From Panopea generosa (lineage: Eukaryota > Mollusca > Bivalvia > Adapedonta > Hiatellidae), in NCBI GenBank assembly GCA_029582155.1, contig CM055901.1, forward strand, positions 41,937,616 through 42,001,615: a stretch of 64,000 bases of DNA, given 5' to 3'. Positions within the stretch are counted from its first letter, which is position 1. Each line of letters opens with the position of its first letter. Below, piece by piece: positions 42,310-55,440 of the stretch. The translations under genes were made by a program, and so were the position numbers. The notes below the pieces were generated by a model. The model did not search any database. It was not told where the DNA came from and was given only the letters and a program-made list of their open reading frames with translations.

Positions 42310-42710
42310 AGTATTACAATTTTATTCATCATCACCATCAGCATCACTATCTTGTCAACTCCATGAAGTAGTCATAATTATGCTGTCACCATAATATAAT
42401 ATTAAAATCATCAGCAGCTTTATCAGAACTATTAGCTGCTTTACCGCATCCCCCGCAATAATCATTATAAATTATGGTGAAAAAACAAAATAATAATCAA
42501 CATCCCACAATCATTACCAGTGCCACTACAGCCACCACCATTATCATCCTCATCCTCCTCATCATTAACATCATATAATTATTACTATCTTCATCATAAT
42601 CAACACTACCATTATTGTCTTCATCATCATTATATTCATCATCAGTATCATTTAATATTCATCATCATTATAATCATTATCATCATCATCATCACTAGAA
42701 GCAACCACTA
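42310..42710. repeat. Imperfect (CAT)n/(ATC)n tract
   Basis: About 400 bp of interrupted CAT/ATC triplets, purest at 42655-42700. ORFs across it are low-complexity artefacts rich in H, S and I. Confidence 0.85.
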
Positions 42711-43149
42711 ATTCATTACTTTGATCATTTCCATTATTAAGCTGTGCATATTTTGCCACTTCACATGCATGTATATGTAGCTATCTTGTTGCCTTTGCCT
42801 GAAACCCCATATCCTTCCAATTTTCTCTTGAAATTAAACTGGAAGTAGCAGCAGCAGACGGCGATGCCATATATAGAAATGAATAGAGAGCCATGTTTAC
42901 AGCAGGCATTGGCTTTGAGACGAACCTATTTAAGTCCGTATTTAAGACAGCTTCATCGTTATTTTGGCAGATTTCTTGTTATGGACACTTTTATGGCTTA
43001 ATCTTTATGTTATGTACATTTGTATATATCATTGCATGTCTGTGATTTCAACGCTTTTCTTGTGTTGAAGATTAACACTGACTGACTCAACTCAGTAGAT
43101 TAATTTTGGTTTTACATTTTATATTGTTTTAATAGTTCGAACATTTTTA
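42711..43149. other. Intergenic, nothing recognised
   Basis: No supported feature. Confidence 0.5.
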
Positions 43150-43390
43150 GTTCAACTGAGACTTTGTCTCGAGGGACATTTTGTGATCGCCTTTTGTCTG
43201 TTGTCGTGCACCATCCATTGTGTGTTGTGCGTCCGTAAACAATTGACATTTTCAACTTCTTCTCAAAAACCGTAAAGCTCAATCGTAATGAAATGTTGTA
43301 TGAAGCTTGGTACCTAAGGGTGAAAATTGGAAATGGGCCTCAAAATAAATATAATGTAACGATCACTCTGCGCTTTGAAGGTTTACACTA
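43150..43390 (+). mobile_element. Modular repeat, 5' end copy
   Basis: GTTCAACTGAGACTTTGTCT, then CGAGGGACATTTTGTGATCG, AATTGACATTTTCAACTTCT and AAATGTTGTATGAAGCTTGG. The GAGAC/GTCTC stem is preserved with a TTT loop. It is closely related to 35535-35700 and truncated on the right. Confidence 0.6.
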
Positions 43391-43939
43391 ATGTCTTCCA
43401 TACACAAAAAAAATAATCTCATCTTTCAGATCTGTTTGCCTCATTGTTTATTTTCATTGACCTGTAAAATTTGTTTATGAATAAAAAAAGTCATACACTT
43501 AAATATTCACCTTTAAAAATACAAATATTACATAGACTTCAGCATAGGCCAAGTCAACTGTTTTGATTTTAAACAAAAGTCTTTGACGTTAAAATGAAGG
43601 GGGGAAAAAGCAGTAGACCTGTTGTTATATTCAGCAATATAGATTTATTAATGCAACATAAATGCAGTTTATATGTAAGTATTTTATGTATGAGGATTTA
43701 TGTTTTAATCTGGCCGTTATAGCTTACCGATTTTTATTCGGCTTCACCATTTATATATTGGTTCCCAGTGTGCTCGACCAAGATAATAATATAATGCCGT
43801 AACCAGTCAATTTCTCTGTTCTGACCGTCTTGACATGTCATTCTTGCCAGTAACCATTTTTAATTTTACCCATCATCACCCTAATTCCTCATGAGCTATA
43901 AGTATATTTTATTCATGCCTTAGTTTATATATATTTTAG
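43391..43939. other. Intergenic, nothing recognised
   Basis: No supported feature. Confidence 0.5.
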
Positions 43940-44975
43940 ACATAATTGCAGCGTCCGTCCTTCTGTCCGATATTTCGTTTCCGGCTTGTATCTTTGTCAT
44001 GCATAGATGGATTTTGTTGATACTTGGTACAAATGATCAACATAACATGACGACTTGTCGCAAGTAAGACCCACACCCTTACCTCAAAGGTCAAGGTCAC
44101 AATTTGAGTTTGACATCACTTTGAATCTGTGTGAGATTTGGTGTCCGGCCTGCAACTTTGTCATGCATAGATGGATTTTTATAAATACTTGTTATAAATG
44201 TTCAACATAACATGATGTTGATACCCAAACTCCCATTTCAAAGGTCAAGGTCACAATTTAACTTTGTTTGACAACACTTTCAGTCATTTTGACATTTCTT
44301 GTTTGGTCTGGCATCTATGGATAAATTTTAAAAACACTTGGCTCAGTTGATCAACATGACATAATTAAGTGTCGCATGTAAGACCAAGAACCTTTCCTCA
44401 AAGATCAAGGTCACACTTTCAATTTGTTTGATATTGTATGTCTGGTCTGTGACTTTGCCTTTAACTTGGGTCAATTTATTAAGATGACAAGACGATGTGT
44501 CATAAGTAAGACCTAGACCCATACCTGAAGGTCAAGGTCACAATTTTAGTGTGTATGACAACACTTTGAATCTGTTTGAGATTTCAAGTCTGTCCTTTAA
44601 CTTTATCATTCATGGATGGATTTCAAAAACACTTGGCTCAATTTATCAACAATTGATCTCTAACTTTGTCTTACATTTAGGGATTTTAAAATAGCTTGAC
44701 AAAAGTGATCAGCATGTCATGGTGATGTTTCAGCAGCATTTAACTGTTGAAATACCCAGACCATTACATTAGATGTCAAGATCAAGGTTACACAAAGGTC
44801 AAGGTCATGCTTAAATGTAAAAAAAAACATGAAATTGCATGTCTAGTCTGAAACATCAGTCCATTACTCTTTATATTCATGGATACATTGCTACCTATTA
44901 TAACATAATTATATTGTTATTTTTCAATGACCATTTGGGGAGCATGCGACACTTCCCAGTGACATTTCTTGTTAT
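43940..44975 (+). mobile_element. Modular repeat, ~5-6 units of ~180 bp
   Basis: Each unit has TTGTCATGCATAGATGGATT-type text, ACATGATGTGTC-type text and CAAAGGTCAAGGTCACAATT-type text. The series ends GGGGAGCATGCGACACTTCC and CAGTGACATTTCTTGTTAT. A similar end (TTGGGGGCATTTCTTGTTTG) closes the repeat at 60270-60715. Confidence 0.65.
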
Positions 44976-44995
44976 GCTCATTACTGTGTATCAGG

Positions 44996-45300
44996 TATGC
45001 CCAGATATGTTTTGATGTATATATATATGTATTGGTAATTATTGTATCAGGTGGTTTTGTCTGCCCAGATATGTTTTGATGTATATATATATGTATTGGT
45101 AATTATTGTATCAGGTGGTTTTGTATGCCCAGATAGGTTTTGATGTATATATATGTATTGGTAATTATTGTATCAGGTGGTTTTGTATGCCCAGATATGT
45201 TTTGATGTACATATGTATTGGTAATTAATGTATCAGGTGGTTTTGTATGCCCAGATATATTTTGATGTATATATATGTATGGGTAATTATTGTATCTCTT
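44996..45300 (+). repeat. 60-64 bp tandem repeat, 5 copies
   Basis: GCCCAGATATGTTTTGATGT starts at 44999, 45063, 45127, 45189 and 45249. The length change comes from an internal (TA)n that shrinks from about five to two or three units along the array. The minus ORF at 45103-45321 is a shadow. Confidence 0.9.
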
Positions 45301-46011
45301 CAGGAATGTAATTCCCGGCATTTTTAGTTAAAATGCCCATTTCAACTTACATCATGCTTTGTTGTTACATATTTACCATACAAGTGACTTAGGTCCATCC
45401 TAATAATTGAAAGTCATTTATTAAATCAGAAGTTACATAAAATAATATAAAAAAACATATAAATCAATTTTTATGATAAAAAAAAAAAAAATTAAAACAA
45501 CTTGCTTCAAAACTGTCAGTCATTACATACATCTATCTTGTCAATACACTGTGTTAACTGATTGAAGAATGGTGATTCAACTATTCAGTAACCACTGGGA
45601 ATTAAAAGTAACGCAGTTTTTCTGAATCCAGTGCAAAACACCACGGTTATATAGAATATATTTCTTTAAACTTATGTTTCATATAGATACTTCTGCGAAT
45701 ACCCGAGTGTGTTGATGAAGCATCAGCCTGTTCTCGGTTTTTTAAGGGTTTTTATTTGTGAAGATTTTTTTCTTTTTCACAAACAGAATAAAAAAGCAAA
45801 CTTTCCTTGTAAATAAAAAATTAATTTTTGAATGTTAGTACAAAATGAATCAGTATGGTATATAATTATAGTCATTGTATAACTTGCCGGTATTTGATAT
45901 CAATAACAAAATACATACATTTGTATATAAAGAAAGGGAGTTATTAAATTCACTTATAGACTTGGAAAGTTTGCCCTTAATTTTACAAATGTGAAAATGT
46001 TGAATTTTGCA
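45301..46011. other. Intergenic, nothing recognised
   Basis: AT-rich with an A run near 45478; no supported feature. Confidence 0.5.
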
Positions 46012-46188
46012 TATATTATATATTATATTATATTATATTATATTATATTATATTATATTATATTATATTATATTATATTATATTATATTATATTATATTA
46101 TATTATATTATATTATATTATATTATATTATATTATATTATATTATATTATATTATATTATATTATATTATATTATATTATATTATAT
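46012..46188. repeat. (ATATT)n pentanucleotide array
   Basis: About 35 nearly perfect TATTA/ATATT units. Period-5 repeats give long open frames with I/L/Y runs on the plus strand; these are not genes. Confidence 0.95.
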
Positions 46189-48035
46189 CATAATGTGCTT
46201 CTTTACATCTGATATTGTTAAACTTTTACAATGAAATAAAAAATTACAAAAAAAAAGAAAGAAAATAAATCAATGAATGAAAATGAGACATATGGATACA
46301 ATATATTTGGCTTGACTGATTAGCACATTGTGAAAAGACGGTTTGCTAAAGCCCGTCTCTTTACAACAAATGAAACTGAAATAAATATATCGAAGAATAT
46401 CGCGATAAGAAATACTTGTCAGAGATGATTGGTTACTTTACAGATTTTCCAAAACTGTCAGCAAAAAATGGGCCATCAGAATAGAGTTGTTGCAATAATT
46501 ATATGAAAATTAGAAATTGTCATATTGGAGAATGCTATACTGTTGACTGTGGAGAAAAAAAATTGTACACATTCAATAACAGATGGGGAAAAAAATATCA
46601 ATTTCAATGGGAAAAATCTATGTTCTATAGCAAGCATCATGTATTTTTATTTGAAAAAAGTCAGATGAACAACTGAAAGAAATCAGATGATGGTACAAAA
46701 GTTTCAAGCACCTGTTAACTAAATGCTGAGAAATTATAATTTGAAATTGTTTCGCGTCATTTCAAAGATGTCGCCTTTTACCATTTACCAAAATGTCCAA
46801 GAGTAGGAAGATACTGTTTGCTAGCCAGACACAGCTGCATAAATATCAACAATGAGGAGAAAAAAGTGACAGTAAAACAAAAATGCCAGTCATATGCCAT
46901 ACCAATAAAATGAAACGCGACAGATTGGCGATCGGTATATCGAAAACTGGCTACAGAGCTGCTGATAACAAATATCACTTACAAAACAATGGAACAGGAA
47001 ATTATTCCATAATTCACGATCAACATAATATTAATTGATAAATAGTGACATAAAAACAATATCGCTCATACGCGACCAACAGTTCTGTACTATCAAAAAA
47101 CACGCGCTGAAGAGTTCTTACACAAAACAAGCTATATTAACTTACGTGAATCATGAAATCTGGATGCAGTGAATGTTCTAGACATGCTTTTGTTGTGATA
47201 TATTAGCATCACTGTCTCTGTGTTAGACTTTGAAGTGTTTTAAGTGCAAACTTCTATTTATTTTAGCCAGGATTTTGAGACCGAAGACTAAAATCAAGTC
47301 TTATCATGTGGTGCACCAAAGCATATTTGCATACATGATCATTCCTTTTTCAGTTAAATAGATGATCTCACTTTGTGTTCCTTCCATTGAATTGAATAAA
47401 TCCCGATTCCAACATTTCCATGACAAATTTTCAGCTGTTCAGTCTCATTGCCCTATTTGCTTAATTGTTTTAGCTTCAAGTTTGGTTTTGCCTGTGTGAC
47501 AGCTTCTCTATTTCACTCAAGATCATCCATTTTTCACAAAAATACATTTATTTTTCAATTAAGAGGTTTCAAATACAGTATTTCTCATAGAAAGTGACAT
47601 ATTTTGAAAAAGAAAGTAACCCAGCGTCTCCCGAAAATGATCTGGTTCTTGAACGTCTCACACAAGAATTAATTTTGTACTGTTCTACATAATATTATAG
47701 AGATATGCACCACTGGAACATTGGATACATTACCAATGGTTCTAAAAGTGCCTTGTTCCCATAGATAGTCCTCTGTTGGTCCAATTATGCAGAAAAAAAC
47801 ATGGGGTTGACCAGGTTGCTTTTTCACAATTTCGATGGTTTGATGGCACCACTTCATTTTTGACAAGTCTGCCCATTTGTTGCAGTGTATCACTACTCAT
47901 CTTTAAACTGTTACAGCATCATCAAACAGTTCCCAATGTCATCCAGACTTTGCAAAAATCATGAAAATGTTCCAATGTTCCCATATGCACAAAGAAATAT
48001 GACATTTTATTCATTTTTAACAAAAAAATTGCCCA
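46189..48035. other. Intergenic, no gene supported
   Basis: A few CpG-bearing stretches lie near 46740-47110. Minus ORFs at 46778-46978 and 47669-47893 look protein-like in places but have no consistent splice signals or recognised motif, so I do not annotate them. Confidence 0.4.
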
Positions 48036-48790
48036 ATGGAAATTGATGCATTATTGAAAGTAATACAGTAGTACAAATAGAAAATTGATGCATTATCGAA
48101 AGTAATACAGTAGTGCAAATCGAAAATTGATGCATTATTGGAAGTAATACAGTAGTACAAATAGAAAATTGATGCATTATTGAAAGTAATACAGTAGTGC
48201 AAATAGAAAATTGATGCATTATTGGAAGTAGTACAGTAGTGCAAAGAGGAAGTTGATGCATTATTAAAAGAAATACAGTAGTACAATAGTACAAAAAGAA
48301 AATTTATGCATTATTAAAAGTAATACAGTAATACAAATAGATAATTGATGTATTCTTGAAAGTAATACAGTAATACAAATACAAAAGAAATGCATTATTA
48401 AAAGTAATACAGTAGTACAATAGTACAAATAGATAATTGATGCATTATTGAAAGAAAGAAATACAGTAGTACTATAGTACAAAAAGAAATTTATGCATTA
48501 TTAAAAGTAATACAGTAGTTCAAATAGACAATTGATGCATTCTTGAAAGTAATACAGTAATACAAATACAAAAGTAATGTATATTAAAAGTAATACAGTA
48601 GTACAATAGTACAAATAGATAATTGATGCATTATTGAAAGTAATACAGTTAGTAGTACAAATAGAAAATTGATGCATTATAAAAGTTATGTAGCATGAGA
48701 AGTGATCCATTATTAAAATGTATGTAGTACATGTACAAAAAGGAAAATTGGTGCAGTCTTAAAAAGGAAAATTGATGCCTGATTTGGACA
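48036..48790 (+). repeat. ~43-bp minisatellite, about 17 copies
   Basis: The unit is AATTGATGCATTATTGAAAG, then TAATACAGTAGTACAAATAG and AAA. The right half carries expansions (AGTAGTACAATAGTACAAATAG) and a longer super-unit near 48290-48660. The repeated minus-strand ORFs over it are artefacts of a 43-bp period cycling through three frames. Confidence 0.9.
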
Positions 48791-48832
48791 AATTACAAGA
48801 GACAGTCATGTTAATGTTGAACATAATTTTGG

Positions 48833-48900
48833 TCTAGTCGTTAAGCATAAGACCCAGGATTAGTGGGTCTTTGGTTTAAACCTCCACCAAAACCATTTGT
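48833..48900 (+). mobile_element. Possible tRNA-like SINE head
   Basis: TTGGTCTAGTCGTTAAGCAT resembles an A box and TCTTTGGTTTAAACCTCC a degraded B box. The stems do not pair well. Confidence 0.35.
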
Positions 48901-49724
48901 TATGTCTTTATCCACATATGTTAGGTACTGGTTGTTTATAACCAAGGAAGATTTCAAGTTTGATATGTAAAACTTGTTTCAAAATCGATGTGAGATAAAT
49001 GAGTTTGAACAACAGTGTTTCTCTGCACAGTGTTGTGGGCTTTTGCCTTAGTTAATAAGAAAATATAAGATCAGTAGCCATCTCTGCTCTGTAGATTCCC
49101 TACTGTTCCTGACTTCTTCTCTAAAACTGATGAATGACAAATGAACCTGCTATTTTCCCAGCACAAGTCAATTTATCACTTTTATTGCTGTCATTTTAAT
49201 CAGTGCAAAATAAAATGACTGCAGTTTTTAAGTATGACTTTGAGGGCATCCATTCCAAACTTCCATAAATTGTGATTGTTTTGGAACAAATTGGAATTAT
49301 GGGATTGATAAATGTACTTTTGGAAATATAAATTGATCATTGATGATTATTGGCTGATTATTCATTGCTTAACTAAACATTGAACTAGAGTCCTTTCTAT
49401 GGGTAATTTATTGTAAATATTTATATACAATAATGTCAACATAGGCATTGGAGGAGATACAGTGTATATATATCATCTCATCTTGAAACTATTTACACAA
49501 GCTTGGGAAGGTTATTACTACTGACCGGCAAGGTAATTGTTCATGATTTAGGTCAATAACAAATTTCATTTATTCACCCAATGGAAGATTTTTTTTGTTT
49601 TATTTATTTTATTTAGTGTTCATTTCAGATAAATATAGTTTGGACAAGCTAAATAGGTACATAATTGATGTTAAGGCTTGAAAAAGTACATGTACTTGTT
49701 TTTACCTACAAACAGGAATCCTCC

Positions 49725-49800
49725 ATGGCCGAGTGGTCTAAGGCGTCATCTTAAGATCACTTACCTCTCATCACAAAGGTCAGAGTCCTGTTCACTCCAA
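49725..49800 (+). mobile_element. tRNA-Leu-like SINE head
   Basis: TCCATGGCCGAGTGGTCTAA followed by GGCG is an almost perfect Leu-type A-box region. AGGTCAGAGTCCTGTTCACT stands where the B box should be. The missing GGTTCGA core and lack of an acceptor stem argue against a functional tRNA. It pairs with the reverse copy at 41795-41882. Confidence 0.6.
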
Positions 49801-52209
49801 AGTCTTTATGTGAGTTTGCCAATTACTTGTGAAGTGGTTCTACTCAGATTCATTTTGAGGCCTTCTCCACTTATAAAACTAGATATGCAATATATAACTG
49901 GACATTTGTTGAAAAATGTTTTAACCCCATTAAAATAAAAAGTATCTATTATCTGTAAAAATTGATTTCAGATTCACGGTCTAACATACCTAAAGAAGAT
50001 TATATATTATGATGCCAACAGGAAGAAACATACATTAGGCTGACATTCCATCTACTAAGGAAAATGTGCTTAAACTCTCACTTTTCCTGAAATAGCACCT
50101 TGGACAAGTTGGCCTCAGAGTATGGACTAATTTGTATATAAAATGAAATGTTAATTGATTGACTCTTGTGCAGCTTAAACTCCTTCTCGCCTTATTTTTA
50201 ATTTGACCAAAAGTTATCATGTGACTGCTTCAGTCTATCAAACATGTGTACCGAAAAATGATATTAACCCTGATGATAACCCAGATGTTGTTCTTGATAC
50301 AATCTGTTATTTTAGATCCATATTCTGCTGTTTATACGGTTGGGCGGTTGTATTTTTACAAGCTCTTGTGTTAGAGTACCTTTTGATGGTTCTTCCATTC
50401 ACACATGAGTGTCAAATTGGTCTTTTTGTGAAAACTGAGATCATTTTGTAATTACTGTGCTAATTTTCTGCTGTAATTTATATAATTATATAACTTGGAG
50501 ACAATGATTTGATTTTTTAAAAAAATTTTGTGACCCACATTTTTGTAACAAAAGTCATGTCATTGTTAAGGTTGAGTGGCTGTTGGACACAAGTGATCAA
50601 GCAATATGTGGTGTCAATATATAACTATATCACAATGCAGTGAACAAGAAATAAAAACATGCTCACATTCATCTATAAACAGCTGCGGTGAGATGACAGT
50701 GACAAAAGACACATTTGAAGGCCGCACATTTCCTTTGTTTAAGACACAGAAATTAATATTGCGAATATGTTGTTGCAATGTGATAACAATACATATTTGA
50801 ACCAAATGACTTTTCTTTGAGAGTTCACAAGAAAAGAAAGAATTTCCTCTTGGATTCAATGAAGTTCGTAAATAGTAATGGAATATGTAGTATAGCGATT
50901 GTGAAATTATTGGATATCGGAAATCATGCCATGTCATGGGAATACGAGAAGCCCTGCAGACGTCTATATTTGGTGCTTGCTCCTGTAACAATGTTTATAT
51001 GAGAATGGCTTTCCTCTGCTTCAATTTTCCATTCCACCAGCGAACGGATAAAAAAGATTTATGTGCATAAGGATTAATGTTTTTATTCAGTGTGTGTGTG
51101 TATGTGTTACTGGTTTATAAAAAAAAATATGGAGATAATAATTGTATAGGAATTACATATTACACGCTGTGTGATATTTTGTTTACTAGTCTTGTTTTCT
51201 AGATTGATGGACAAATTGCATGTTATATGGTTAGTGGAATAAAAAATAAGGAGTATTTGTTTTCAAATTAAGTAAAATATTATTTAACTCAAAAATATTT
51301 TAGGCTAAATTTAAGACATTTCCATATAATTTACACAAATGCATCAAGTACTGTGTTTTCTAGTGGAATGAATTATATGCAAAATACGAGGTATTAATTA
51401 AACCATTTCAGTCTCGAAACTGTTTGAGATTTAAAGGTGCCAAGTATAGCATAAGATATCTGTGTTTTCGGAAGACTTGATCAATTTGAAGAATGTCAAA
51501 TGTGTAATCATGTTTTCAGCACTTCAGTTGAGGCATCTTAACGACTGCTATCATCTTCATATTATTGTAAAAAAAATTGAATTTGTGTGATATGTGCCGA
51601 GGTGAAGGGTTTTGAGTAAGAGAAGAGGAAATATTGAGTAAAGCATTGATCTGAAAAATATCCAAGGGTTGAAAAAAATAGAAATAAAACAATGATCATG
51701 TACATACTTCTATCACGTGTCACATGATAGCAATTTTGGGATCTGTAGAATATTGCCTGGGCAATTTCAATAAATTTCTACTGAAACATATTCATAAAAA
51801 TTGTATATCTGTGTCATGCAAATATGCAGTAAAATTACACTAGTTTGCAAATTACTATACAAACCGTTGATTTAATTTCTTTATTGGATAGGGGCATCAT
51901 AGTGTTTTCTTTATTTTCGTCTCATCTTTGTACATACAATATAATAAATCAGATACATGAACATTTAAACTTGCACATAGTCATTCTTAAAGAATTATAA
52001 GAGACATTTAACATATTGAAAATTTGATTGCAAAAGAATATTACATTGTTTTTAATATAATTACCACTGTTTTTATTAGTATAATGAAATAGAAGCAAAG
52101 AAATACAAATTTGTGCATTTTTAAAGATTTTCTTTACTCATGCTTTCATAATAATCAAGTGTGGTATCACCAGATTTATAAAGGTTGTTGATATATTTCT
52201 GATGTGAAT
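49801..52209. other. Intergenic, no gene supported
   Basis: It contains the longest non-repeat ORF on the minus strand (50614-50991, 125 codons) and a plus ORF at 50203-50451 ending in a hydrophobic run, but neither has a believable start, splice context or known motif. The rest is AT-rich. Confidence 0.4.
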
Positions 52210-52560
52210 TTTGAGCTTGTCTTTTTGGGAAAAAAAAGCTATTGTCATAACCCTGGCGTCAGCTTTTTCTCTGTTTCTGAACAAACTACCTAATAGTATG
52301 TTATTGTGACTAAACTTCATAAACACATTAATTTTATGCTATAGAAAAATGTATATAGCTACCTTACCTAAATTTCCATACTTTGGGCTCTAAAACCTTA
52401 GGTTAAAGTTTTTTGTTTAGCTTGTGTTTGATTTTTTTTTTAAATCTATTTTATTTTTTTCAGTAATAGTATTGATTTTGTAAATGCATCACCATTATGT
52501 TTAAGTTTACATCACTGATTTTGAAGACGAGCATCTGCATCTGCTTTTGGTGCTCTTGTT
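52210..52560 (+). repeat. Modular repeat fragment
   Basis: AGCTATTGTCATAACCCTGG matches 6308-6330, and the ending GCTTTTGGTGCTCTTGTTAG resembles other module ends. It is noncoding. Confidence 0.4.
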
Positions 52561-52824
52561 AGTTTCAGATAATGTTATTTGAATATCTCTATATGGTTAG
52601 TAACAATCATATATGTTAATGTGTGTAAACATTATTTGATATGAACAGTGGTAAAATGAATTCTATAACATTGCTGTGGGACCAGTTATTGCCACTAATA
52701 GTAAATCTGTAAATTACAATCATTTCCTCCCCTAGTAAAGTCAAGAACATCAGTCTCACATCCAAGAGGTTTTGGGTTTAACTCCAGATCTTGCCATACC
52801 CCTTAAACACCTTAAATTGTTGCA

Positions 52825-54990
52825 CCTTAAACACTGAGCCAACCAGACTTAGAACTATCCTATAAACACTGAGCCGACCAGACCTATCCTATAAACACTG
52901 AGCTGAGCCGACTAGACCTATCCTATAAACACAGAGCCTACCAGACCTAGAACTATCCTATAAACACTGAGCCTACCAGACCTAGAACTATCCTATAAAC
53001 ACTAAGCCTACCAGACCTAGAACTATCCTATAAACACCCAGCCTACCAGACCTAGAACTATCCTATAAACACAGAGCCTACCAGACCTAGAACTATCCTA
53101 TAAACACTAAGCCTACCAGACCTAGAACTATCCTATAAACACCAAGCCTACCAGACCTAGAACTATCCTATAAACACCGAGCCGACCAGGCCTAGAACTA
53201 TCCTATAAACACCAAGCCAGCCAGACCTAGAACTATCCTATAAACACCGAGCCGGCCAGACCTAGAACTATCCTATAAACACTAAGCCTACCAGACCTAG
53301 AACTATCCTATAAACACTGAGCTGACCAGGCCTAGAACTATCCTATAAACACCAAGCCAGCCAGACCTAGAACTATCCTATAAACACCGAGCCGGCCAGA
53401 CCTAGAATTATCCTATAAACACTAAGCCTACCAGACCTAGAACTTCCTATAAACACCGAGCCGACCAGGCCTAGAACTATCCTATAAACACCAAGCCAGC
53501 CAGACCTAGAACTATCCTATAAACACCAAGCCTACCAGACCTAGAACTATCCTATAAACACCGAGCCGACCAGGCCTAGAACTATCCTATAAACACCAAG
53601 CCTACCAGACCTAGAACTATCCTATAAACACCAAGCCTACCAGACCTAGAACTATCCTATAAACACCAAGCCTACCAGACCTAGAACTATCCTATAAACA
53701 CCGAGCCGACCAGGCCTAGAACTATCCTATAAACACCAAGCCAGCCAGACCTAGAACTATCCTATAAACACCGAGCCGGCCAGACCTAGAACTATCCTAT
53801 AAACACTAAGCCTACCAGACCTAGAACTATCCTATAAACACTGAGCTGACCAGGCCTAGAACTATCCTATAAACACCAAGCCAGCCAGACCTAGAACTAT
53901 CCTATAAACACTGAGCCGGCCAGACCTAGAACTATCCTATAAACACTAAGCCTACCAGACCTAGAACTATCCTATAAACACCGAGCCAGCCAGACCTAGA
54001 ACTATCCTATAAACACTGAGCCTACCAGACCTAGAACTATCCTATAAACACCGAGCCGACCAGGCCTAGAACTATCCTATAAACACCAAGCCAGCCAGAC
54101 CTAGAACTATCCTATAAACACCAAGCCAGCCAGACCTAGAACTATCCTATAAACGCTTAGCCGACCAGACCTAGAAATATCCTATAAATGCTGAGCCGAC
54201 CAGACCTATCCTATAAACGCTAAGCCGACCAGACTTAGAACTATCCTATATACACTGAGCCTACCAGACCTATCCTATAAACACTGAGCCGAGCCGACTA
54301 GACCTAGAACTATCCTATAAACACTGAGCCGACCAGACCTTGAACTATCCTATAAACACCAAGCCTACAAGACCTAGAACTATCCTATAAACACCGAGCC
54401 TACCAGACCTAGAACTATCCTATAAACACCGAGCCGACCAGGCTTAGAACTATCCTATAAACACCAAGCCAGCCAGACCTAGAACTATCCTATAAACACC
54501 AAGCCAGCCAGACCTAGAACTATTCTATAAACAACGAGCCGGCCAGACCTAGAACTATCCTATAAACACTGAGCCGACCAGACCTAGAACTATCCTATAA
54601 ACGTTGAGCCGACCAGACCTAGAACTATCCTATAAATGCTGAGCTGACCAGACCTAAAACTATCCTATTAACGCAGAGCTGACCAGACCCAGAACTATCC
54701 TTTAAACCTTTAGCCGACTAGACCCAGAACTATCCTATAAATGCTGAGCCGACCAGACCTAGAACTATCCTATAAACGCTGAGCTGACCAGACCTAGAAC
54801 TTTGCTGTAAACACTGAGCCGACCAGACCTAGAACTATCCTATAAACGCTGAGCTGACCAGACCTAGAACTATCCTAAAACACTGAGCCAACCAGACCTA
54901 GAACTATCCTATAAACACTAAGCCGACCAGACTTAGAACTATCCTATAAACACTAAGCCGACCAGACTTAGAACTATCCTGTAAATGCAG
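52825..54990. repeat. 35-bp minisatellite grown within a SINE, ~60 copies
   Basis: The unit is CCTAGAACTATCCTATAAAC followed by ACCAAGCCTACCAGA (35 bp; anchors at 53051 and 53086). Variants at the AAGCC/GAGCC and CTACC/CGACC/CAGCC sites form recurring blocks such as CCGAGCCGACCAGG then CCAAGCCAGCCAGA. The outer units diverge more. At the right edge the array runs without a break into SINE sequence (TGCAGAGCTCCAAGTGAGGA). The unit matches the reverse complement of part of the intact SINE at 56340-56640. Confidence 0.95.
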
Positions 54991-55104
54991 AGCTCCAAGT
55001 GAGGAAGCTCCTAGTACCATTTTTCAAGTCTGTGGTATAACCTGGCTTGGGATCGAACCCATGACCTTTCACATGTGAGGCAGATGCTCTAAACCAAGAC
55101 CAGC
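54965..55104 (-). mobile_element. SINE that seeded the minisatellite
   Basis: The minus strand of 55049-55104 is tRNA-like: TGGTTTAGAGCATCTGCCTC (A box) and GGTCATGGGTTCGATCCC (B box). The body continues leftward with GGTTATACCACAGACTTG and AGCTTCCTCACTTGGAGCTC, then merges into the 35-bp array. Confidence 0.75.
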
Positions 55105-55194
55105 AATATGGTCCTATTGAAGTAAGGTTGTTGCTCTAAGTAAGCTATGACTGTTGAGTTTGGTTTTGTTGAGACAAAATAATGATTAAATGAT

Positions 55195-55300
55195 TCCATA
55201 CCAAGTGTCATACCTCATGCCACAGTCACACATGACATGATACCCCCTGTCCAGTCATATTGCACCACGCTGTCTAACCCTAATTAGGGATTTATTTCAA
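55195..55300 (-). mobile_element. SINE 3' body fragment
   Basis: ACATGACATGATACCCCCTG and TGCCACAGTCACACATGACA resemble the reverse complement of the 56540-56600 part of the SINE (GGGGCATGATACTCCAGTGT). It is diverged. Confidence 0.4.
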
Positions 55301-55324
55301 AACAGCTGAGCATTCCAGGATAGT

Positions 55325-55440
55325 TTCCAGTGGTAAATAATGCAGCGGTCATATAGTGGTATAGAGCCCACCTTGCATGTAGGTTGTTGGTTTGATTTCC
55401 AGCTAAGTGATACCAGAGACTGGAACAATGTTACTAGAAG
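55325..55440 (+). mobile_element. tRNA-derived SINE, truncated
   Basis: ATATAGTGGTATAGAGCCCA (A box) and TTGTTGGTTTGATTTCCAGC (B box) are followed by GATACCAGAGACTGG and ATGTTACTAGAAGC, as in the 56340 copy. The SINE stops where the next tandem array begins. Confidence 0.6.

Noticed and set aside
46007..46234. Long open frames rich in I, L and Y
   Set aside because: They are produced by the (ATATT)n array; a period-5 repeat without stops is open by construction.
46778..46978. Minus-strand ORF with a hydrophobic segment
   Set aside because: Only a weak donor near its end and no convincing acceptor; no recognised motif.
47669..47893. Minus-strand ORF with protein-like composition
   Set aside because: Neighbouring frames are broken by stops and no family is recognised. 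It may be a transposon or pseudogene relic, but I cannot support that.
48007..48710. Repeated minus-strand ORFs with tandem peptide repeats
   Set aside because: Shadows of the 43-bp minisatellite; the peptide repeat shifts frame with each unit.
49725..49800. tRNA-Leu gene
   Set aside because: The A-box region is excellent, but the B box lacks its GGTTCGA core and the acceptor stem is absent; the reverse copy at 41795 shows it is a SINE head.
50203..50451. Plus-strand ORF with a hydrophobic run near its end
   Set aside because: It starts at a non-ATG codon, the upstream acceptor is poor, and ORFs of this length are expected by chance in AT-rich DNA of this size.
50614..50991. 125-codon minus-strand ORF
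   Set aside because: No domain, no splice context, unremarkable composition, and overlapping plus-strand ORFs of similar quality. It could be an old pseudogene, but nothing shows it.
52825..54990. CRISPR-like array
   Set aside because: The 35-bp units are directly adjacent with no unique spacers, and the context is animal nuclear DNA.
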